In this document: positions 56,419-64,000 of the stretch, in pieces
Layout: every line of letters starts with the position of its first letter
Numbering within the stretch: the stretch's first letter is position 1
Assembly: GCA_032622095.1 (NCBI GenBank)
Contig: CP136064.1
Coordinates: 262,797,863-262,861,862, forward strand
Source: Siphonodentalium dalli
Taxonomy: Eukaryota; Mollusca; Scaphopoda; Gadilida; Siphonodentaliidae
DNA: 64,000 nt
Direction: 5' to 3'
Made by a program: the position numbers and the translations under genes
Notes under the pieces: model-generated
Seen by the model: only the letters and a program-made list of their open reading frames with translations
Told to the model about the DNA's origin: nothing
Databases searched by the model: none

Positions 56419-59400
56419 AACACCCCAAACAATGGTGGAAATCGGCCCAGCGGATACCGAGATACAGGTTCAAGGTCATTTGAAAGGTCAAGATCACGCT
56501 GGGTGGGACGGAATTTATTGGCATCCCCATCTACAACAATACCCCAAAAATGGTGGAAATCGGCAGAGCGGATCCCGAGATACGGTTTCAATGTAATTTG
56601 AAAGGTCAAGGTCATTTTGAAAATGTTTGGCTACCCGAACTATCCCTACCTACGAAATTTCATCCCGATCGTCCCATCGCATTCCGAGATACAGAGTCAA
56701 GGTCATTTGAAGGTCAAGGTCACGCCGCACGGGCATCTGGGTGGGACGAAATGCATTGGCATTCCCATCTACACCAACACCCCAAAAATGGTGAAAATCA
56801 GCCCAGCGGATACCGAGATAAAGGTTCAAGATCATTTGAAAGATCAAGGTCACGCTACTACCCGTTGAACATATTTGGCTACCCGAACCATCCCTACCTA
56901 CGAAATTTTATCCCGATCATCCCATCAGATCCTGAGATAGAGAGTCAAGGTCATTTGAAGGCCAAGATCACGTCGCACGGGCATCTCGCTGGGACGAAAT
57001 TTATTGGCATCCCCATCTACACCAACACCCCGAAAATGGTGGTAATCGGCCCAGCGGATACCTAGATACAGGTTCAATGTCATTTGAAAGGTCAAGGTCA
57101 CGCCGCACGGGCATCCGAGCGTAACGAAATGGCTCGGCGCCTCACACTGCCCCTACATACCAAATTGGTCCAAATCGGCCCAGCAGGAGCCGAGATACAG
57201 GTTGAAGGTCACCGGTTTGAAGGTCAAGGTCACTCCGCACGGGCAAACGGATAAGCCCATGTTGTCCTCTTTTCGAGTCCATCGCGGCCACACAGACACA
57301 CACACACACTCCTCAAATATATAATAGATATCTTCACAGTGTATAAACCGTACAAACATTAAATCGGAAGTTGTTTTCGAAAAGACAAAAAATGCTATTT
57401 TTAGAACGTAAATGTGACAGAAATGTCACAACAACACCACAAAATCCAGGTTTCAGACGGACACACGGTTGCACCACATCTACATACACATTTGCCGATC
57501 GTAAGCGAGCTCCATTCGAGCGAAAGACTCTGTTTAATAGATCAAAATGGCCTTTGATCACTTCAGAAAATAATTTTCTCGCAAAATTTCCCTCTTCAAA
57601 TGTCATTTTAACACATATCCAGCATCTGTCGGAAATCCCACTATATTGCAACGGAAAGACCGTTATGTGTGTAACATATATGGACATGCCCTTGGCTCGA
57701 TTGTATTCAAAATTTGAACGTAGAGAGTATTTATTTGGACACCCCGCTCTCAGTCTATGTACGCCTAGTTGTTAAAGTTGATGATCACTAGTTGCCAAAA
57801 ATATGTACGCCAAGTTGTGATGGGTTTGTGTGCAAAGACGAACCCGTGAATTAGGTTTCCATATTAGAGATACTCGGTCTACCGATGGTCATTATTAACC
57901 TTCAATCACAAGAGGAAGTTACTGTTCCGCTCCACATCCGTTTTCCGATTCTGGGATAGGGACCCACTCCATCCAAACTGCGTCAAATGACTATTTTACT
58001 CAGTGTTCCTGATCTATCTTTTCATTATCATGATTATAGAAGCATTCCTACTTTTATATACCAACAGCACTGTAAAGTTTCAAAACAATTCTCCAATAAA
58101 TGTGGGCTGTAGGGTATGCTGATGGATTGACATTTTAAATCCAAGATGGCTGCAGGTGCCCATGTTTGTTTTAAACAAATTTTGGGGAACAATGGAGGCT
58201 CCCATTTAGAGGTCACGTCGAAGATCCATATGGAGTTCGGTGACGATTTGATGAGAAATGTGACCTGTAAAGTGTGCTAAAGGATTTGGTCATACAAAGA
58301 GTAAAATCCAAGATGGCCAAAATGGCAGCCATTTATTTTACAAAATTTGGAAAAAATCGAAGGCACCCATCGAGAGGTCTCAACGAAGATCCATTTAAAG
58401 GTTGGTAATGATCGGATGAGGGATAAGCTCTGCATGGTGTGTTAAAGGATTTAGTGATGCAAAGAGTAAAATGCAAGATGGCTGCCAGTGGCCATATTTT
58501 TCAAAAAAAATCATTCAAATTTGACAGCTCTCCTCGATCCATATACCGAATATTGTTGAAATCGGTCAAAGTTTGTTTTAACACATTTGTTTTATTTTAT
58601 TACAGATTTTTAATAGTCTATTTTTATTTGAAGAGTTAAAGGTACTCAATCCGAAATGTCTATTTCCTTGGCATCGGCGGTAAAAGATATTTGATCCGAG
58701 TCGAGGAACCGACCCATCAAAGCTCAGAGTAATCAGATCTCGATGTTTGAATTCTATTATTTTAATTTTAGGTGGCCCAGTAAATAGTCGACGAGAAGAC
58801 TTCTCTGAACAAATTGCGGATGAAGATGGATAACTCTAAAATCAAGTGACTTTTTTGTGTCAGATATTTGACAATAACATGTTTTGGGCAATTGTATACT
58901 ATAGTTGACTGTGATTAACAATATTTTTGGGCAATTACTCGATTCTTATAACTGAAGCGGCATTTGTTTTTAAATTGTTGTTGTTGGAATCTGATGATAT
59001 GGGGACCATCGAATCGGATTGAGTACCTTTACGTGAAGAGTTTACATTTATTTGAAGAATATATTATTGTGTTATGTTTTCGATTAAATGATTTTTAATA
59101 AAACTATTTAAATATGAGCCTTTCCATGCCAGTGTGCAATTATAGATCCTTGGTGAAAACATTTAGCAAGCTGACATTTTTATTACCCCTTGGTGTCATT
59201 CCTCATTATTAACTGCTGGTGAACTCAACCCCCCTACCAAGAGTTAAGTGCATACATATTACATAATTGAAGCATTCTTAAAACCTTTTTGTCCCATTAT
59301 TTTGAAGAAAAATGACTCTAGGAAAAACATTACAGGGACAGGGAAAATGTGTAAGCATGGCTGCAGAACCAACCACCGCCCCACCTAGTGTTCGAAAAAC

Positions 59401-61101
59401 AATTGCAGACCCCACCGTTGACGTATACAAATTCCATCACAGAATACAACATATTTCCTCAACCCCCAAATACAGTTTTGTTACATGCGGAGTCGAATAA
59501 AAGTAGCTAAGTGTTAATCGGAATACCTTGTTTGATTCAGGCAGAGTCTATACGTTCAATGCCGTGACATGTCGAAGACATAGTTATGTTTAAGTGGGTC
59601 GAAAGGAACATATCATTACTATACGATTCATGTACAACGTCGCAACTGGTATTGTCGTCGTACACAACTTGCCGGACATAGACTGAAGAGTGGGGTGTCC
59701 AAATAAATACTCTCTACTTTCAAATTGTGAATACACTCGAGCCAAGGGCATGTCCATATATAGTCTGGTCGATAAAAGGTTTGACCTAGAAAAAATTTGG
59801 ACTAAGTTGGTTTTTATTCCATTTTGAAGAGGAATATTTCCTCTACAACATATCCAAAATCCGCTAAAATCCGCTTTGAGCAAACTTTTTTACAGAGATT
59901 TTAAAAAATGCTCATTTTTCGACCTTGCGAAGTACGTTTTTCTACAATATCCCGCATCGGCGACACCAGGACGCATTAATCCTCCATCCGATATATACCA
60001 GTTTGTGTAAAAGAGTATAGGAGGCGAATAGAGTGACAAGGACAGAAAACAATGCATTCGCGGCGATGAAATGGCTGTCAAAATGGCCGCAACTACAATC
60101 CATGCTACGATGAAAGCAATATATTGGATAACCCCCTATAAGCGAAAATACACATTTGTAATTTACAAGAATGTTGTTATATATCTTTAAAGGCACACAT
60201 ATAATTAAAACAGATCTATCTGAATGATTTATCGATCACTGCTACGCACGTTAACCCAATAATTTACGTTCGGGTTTTCTTATTAGAATACATCCAACAG
60301 TCGGACCAAAATCAGTTATGTTGGGCATGGAACACACGAAGTAATATTTCGTCACACAGTGCGTGGTAGTTTCCTTTTGGAATGGTGATTAATTATTGAA
60401 TGTAAAGCAGAAACTGAAGTGTCCACCCTATCTGTGTAAATACTAGTTATATTTCCAGAATTTTCAACACTCTCCGTGACAATAAACCATACACGTATGT
60501 CGTAATGCTGATTATACTGTCAAGAAACACTTATCTCTTCAACAGAATAGTACCCTATCTCACTAGATCGAAGAGACTGTACATCGTACATTTTATTTAG
60601 TACTTATTTTCATGGTGCTCCCAAACCGGTTTCTTAGTAGTCAATTATGTTCAAATTACTTCAATCGACACTTTACAACATAAATATGTACAACGCAATA
60701 CACACTATTAGTTGTCAGTATCTTGTTGTTTGACATTATGTTACCATTGCCACCCATATACTTGCGGTAAATATCAGGTCATAAGCGTTTACAGTTATTA
60801 GTTCTGCGTTTACCATTCACTCAATGTTGCTATTTATGGTTTTGTATGCAGCAGATATGTGTAACATTAGGGAGAATGGGTAAACGCGGCGATGCGGTTG
60901 CAGAAAAGGTCGTACGTTTCGCGTATATGTGGCCTTAGTGCATTTAAGTGCACACAATTTCCAGGTATAAAGACAGTCTCTGCCATAGAGTATGTAGGCA
61001 ATTTGGGTTATGTTGAGAATTTATTGAAGATAGTCTATTGTAATCCTTTGTATTTTGATAAATTGCGTTCATGGTATACCACCATGTATTTGTGTGATAA
61101 A
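56419..61101 (+). repeat. 4,683-bp tandem unit, copy 2
   Basis: Same length as copy 1 with no indel. I found four substitutions against copy 1: 52,250 G vs 56,933 T; 52,795 T vs 57,478 A; 55,543 T vs 60,226 G; 56,100 C vs 60,783 A. More may exist. The Helitron portion (56,419-57,328) lacks the CTAG/hairpin terminus and is preceded directly by the end of unit 1. Confidence 0.95.
58638..59030. mobile_element. 393-bp MITE (array copy 2)
   Basis: Copy of 53,955-54,347 carried by the second tandem unit; same ends. Confidence 0.75.
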
Positions 61102-64000
61102 AACACCCCAAACAATGGTGGAAATCGGCCCAGCGGATACCGAGATACAGGTTCAAGGTCATTTGAAAGGTCAAGATCACGCTGGGTGGGACGGAATTTA
61201 TTGGCATCCCCATCTACAACAATACCCCAAAAATGGTGGAAATCGGCAGAGCGGATCCCGAGATACGGTTTCAATGTAATTTGAAAGGTCAAGGTCATTT
61301 TGAAAATGTTTGGCTACCCGAACTATCCCTACCTACGAAATTTCATCCCGATCGTCCCATCGCATTCCGAGATACAGAGTCAAGGTCATTTGAAGGTCAA
61401 GGTCACGCCGCACGGGCATCTGGGTGGGACGAAATGCATTGGCATTCCCATCTACACCAACACCCCAAAAATGGTGAAAATCAGCCCAGCGGATACCGAG
61501 ATAATGGTTCAAGATCATTTGAAAGATCAAGGTCACGCTACTACCCGTTGAACATATTTGGCTACCCGAACCATCCCTACCTACGAAATTTTATCCCGAT
61601 CATCCCATCTGATCCTGAGATAGAGAGTCAAGGTCATTTGAAGGCCAAGATCACGTCGCACGGGCATCTCGCTGGGACGAAATTTATTGGCATCCCCATC
61701 TACACCAACACCCCGAAAATGGTGGTAATCGGCCCAGCGGATACCTAGATACAGGTTCAATGTCATTTGAAAGATCAAGGTCACGCCGCACGGGCATCCG
61801 AGCGTAACGAAATGGCTCGGCGCCTCACACTGCCCCTACATACCAAATTGGTCCAAATCGGCCCAGCAGGAGCCGAGATACAGGTTGAAGGTCACCGGTT
61901 TGAAGGTCAAGGTCACTCCGCACGGGCAAACGGATAAGTCCATGTTGTCCTCTTTTCGAGTCCATCGCGGCCACACAGACACACACACACACTCCTCAAA
62001 TATATAATAGATATCTTCACAGTGTATAAACCGTACAAACATTAAATCGGAAGTTGTTTTCGAAAAGAAAAAAAATGCTATTTTTAGAACGTAAATGTGA
62101 CAGAAATGTCACAACAACACCACAAAATCCAGGTTTCAGACGGACACACGGTTGCACCACATCTACATACACATTTGCCGATCGTAAGCGAGCTCCATTC
62201 GAGCGAAAGACTCTGTTTAATAGATCAAAATGGCCTTTGATCACTTCAGAAAATAATTTTCTCGCAAAATTTCCCTCTTCAAATGTCATTTTAACACATA
62301 TCCAGCATCTGTCGGAAATCCCACTATATTGCAACGGAAAGACCGTTATGTGTGTAACATATATGGACATGCCCTTGGCTCGATTGTATTCAAAATTTGA
62401 ACGTAGAGAGTATTTATTTGGACACCCCGCTCTCAGTCTATGTACGCCTAGTTGTTAAAGTTGATGATCACTAGTTGCCAAAAATATGTACGCCAAGTTG
62501 TGATGGGTTTGTGTGCAAAGACGAACCCGTGAATTAGGTTTCCATATTAGAGATACTCGGTCTACCGATGGTCATTATTAACCTTCAATCACAAGAGGAA
62601 GTTACTGTTCCGCTCCACATCCGTTTTCCGATTCTGGGATAGGGACCCACTCCATCCAAACTGCGTCAAATGACTATTTTACTCAGTGTTCCTGATCTAT
62701 CTTTTCATTATCATGATTATAGAAGCATTCCTACTTTTATATACCAACAGCACTGTAAAGTTTCAAAACAATTCTCCAATAAATGTGGGCTGTAGGGTAT
62801 GCTGATGGATTGACATTTTAAATCCAAGATGGCTGCAGGTGCCCATGTTTGTTTTAAACAAATTTTGGGGAACAATGGAGGCTCCCATTTAGAGGTCACG
62901 TCGAAGATCCATATGGAGTTCGGTGACGATTTGATGAGAAATGTGACCTGTAAAGTGTGCTAAAGGATTTGGTCATACAAAGAGTAAAATCCAAGATGGC
63001 CAAAATGGCAGCCATTTATTTTACAAAATTTGGAAAAAATCGAAGGCACCCATCGAGAGGTCTCAACGAAGATCCATTTAAAGGTTGGTAATGATCGGAT
63101 GAGGGATAAGCTCTGCATGGTGTGTTAAAGGATTTAGTGATGCAAAGAGTAAAATGCAAGATGGCTGCCAGTGGCCATATTTTTCAAAAAAAATCATTCA
63201 AATTTGACAGCTCTCCTCGATCCATATACCGAATATTGTTGAAATCGGTCAAAGTTTGTTTTAACACATTTGTTTTATTTTATTACAGATTTTTAATAGT
63301 CTATTTTTATTTGAAGAGTTAAAGGTACTCAATCCGAAATGTCTATTTCCTTGGCATCGGCGGTAAAAGATATTTGATCCGAGTCGAGGAACCGACCCAT
63401 CAAAGCTCAGAGTAATCAGATCTCGATGTTTGAATTCTATTATTTTAATTTTAGGTGGCCCAGTAAATAGTCGACGAGAAGACTTCTCTGAACAAATTGC
63501 GGATGAAGATGGATAACTCTAAAATCAAGTGACTTTTTTGTGTCAGATATTTGACAATAACATGTTTTGGGCAATTGTATACTATAGTTGACTGTGATTA
63601 ACAATATTTTTGGGCAATTACTCGATTCTTATAACTGAAGCGGCATTTGTTTTTAAATTGTTGTTGTTGGAATCTGATGATATGGGGACCATCGAATCGG
63701 ATTGAGTACCTTTACGTGAAGAGTTTACATTTATTTGAAGAATATATTATTGTGTTATGTTTTCGATTAAATGATTTTTAATAAAACTATTTAAATATGA
63801 GCCTTTCCATGCCAGTGTGCAATTATAGATCCTTGGTGAAAACATTTAGCAAGCTGACATTTTTATTACCCCTTGGTGTCATTCCTCATTGTTAACTGCT
63901 GGTGAACTCAACCCCCCTACCAAGAGTTAAGTGCATACATATTACATAATTGAAGCATTCTTAAAACCTTTTTGTCCCATTATTTTGAAGAAAAATGACT
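61102..64000 (+). repeat. 4,683-bp tandem unit, copy 3 (cut by window edge)
   Basis: 2,899 bp visible. It shares the T at 61,616 and the A in CCACATC with copy 2, so it is closer to copy 2, but has its own changes (for example 61,610 T, GATAATGG at 61,502, GAAAGATCAAGG near 61,770, AAGTCC at 61,937, AAAGAAAAAA at 62,065 and CATTGTTAAC near 63,888). Confidence 0.95.
63321..63713. mobile_element. 393-bp MITE (array copy 3)
   Basis: Copy of 53,955-54,347 carried by the third tandem unit; same ends. Confidence 0.75.

Overview
This window is eukaryotic, AT-rich, repeat-dense nuclear DNA with spliced genes, no operons and long introns. The mix of protein-coding content and repeat styles (an invertebrate-type Toll-like receptor, a C-terminal LINE zinc-finger fragment, AAGATGGCGGCC-type inverted-repeat transposons, GTCCGTCCGT-associated repeats, GC-rich AACGTTGG repeats) suggests a marine lophotrochozoan invertebrate, most likely a mollusc. 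The taxon is inferred from recollection of such repeats, not proven.

Only two host genes can be supported. (1) On the + strand, five exons spread over 6.67-25.43 kb encode the C-terminal two-thirds of an isopenicillin-N-synthase-like Fe(II)/2-oxoglutarate dioxygenase. The introns are GT-AG, the phases agree, and the HxD...H iron triad and RxS motif are present. Its last intron (11.9 kb) holds a 5.8-kb inverted-repeat transposon and a 31-bp satellite. A decayed duplicate of one of its exons lies at about 3.56-3.62 kb. (2) On the - strand, a single 832-residue ORF (33.33-35.83 kb) encodes a Toll-like receptor with signal peptide, leucine-rich repeats, LRRCT, one transmembrane helix and a TIR domain. 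It lies between direct repeats about 280 bp long. One of these is split by a 1.5-kb Harbinger-like element, and the other copy preserves the unoccupied site.

The rest is mobile and satellite DNA. From left to right: a GC-rich palindromic repeat (2.85-3.37 kb); a Helitron nested inside another Helitron (3.73-5.32 kb); several TTAA-flanked piggyBac-like MITEs built around one recurring hairpin; a 41-bp minisatellite (11.1-12.0 kb); the 5.8-kb long-TIR element (16.6-22.4 kb); a 31-bp satellite enclosed by terminal inverted repeats (22.67-24.42 kb); a 27-bp satellite open in all frames (27.8-29.1 kb); a 2.0-kb TAA-flanked Harbinger-like element (29.8-31.8 kb); 33-, 43- and 18-bp minisatellites; and a LINE ORF2 tail (40.6-41.3 kb).

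The right end is the most unusual part. Three non-autonomous Helitrons are stacked head-to-tail with no base between them (49,780-52,645). Starting 54 bp inside the third one, a 4,683-bp segment is tandemly repeated with almost no divergence up to the window edge (51,736-64,000: two full units plus 2.9 kb). Each unit carries a 3'-truncated Helitron with eight TCAAGGTCA motifs plus about 3.8 kb of non-Helitron DNA with smaller inverted-repeat elements. The order of the Helitron insertions can be read from the junctions. Whether the array is biological or partly an assembly artefact cannot be settled from the sequence alone.
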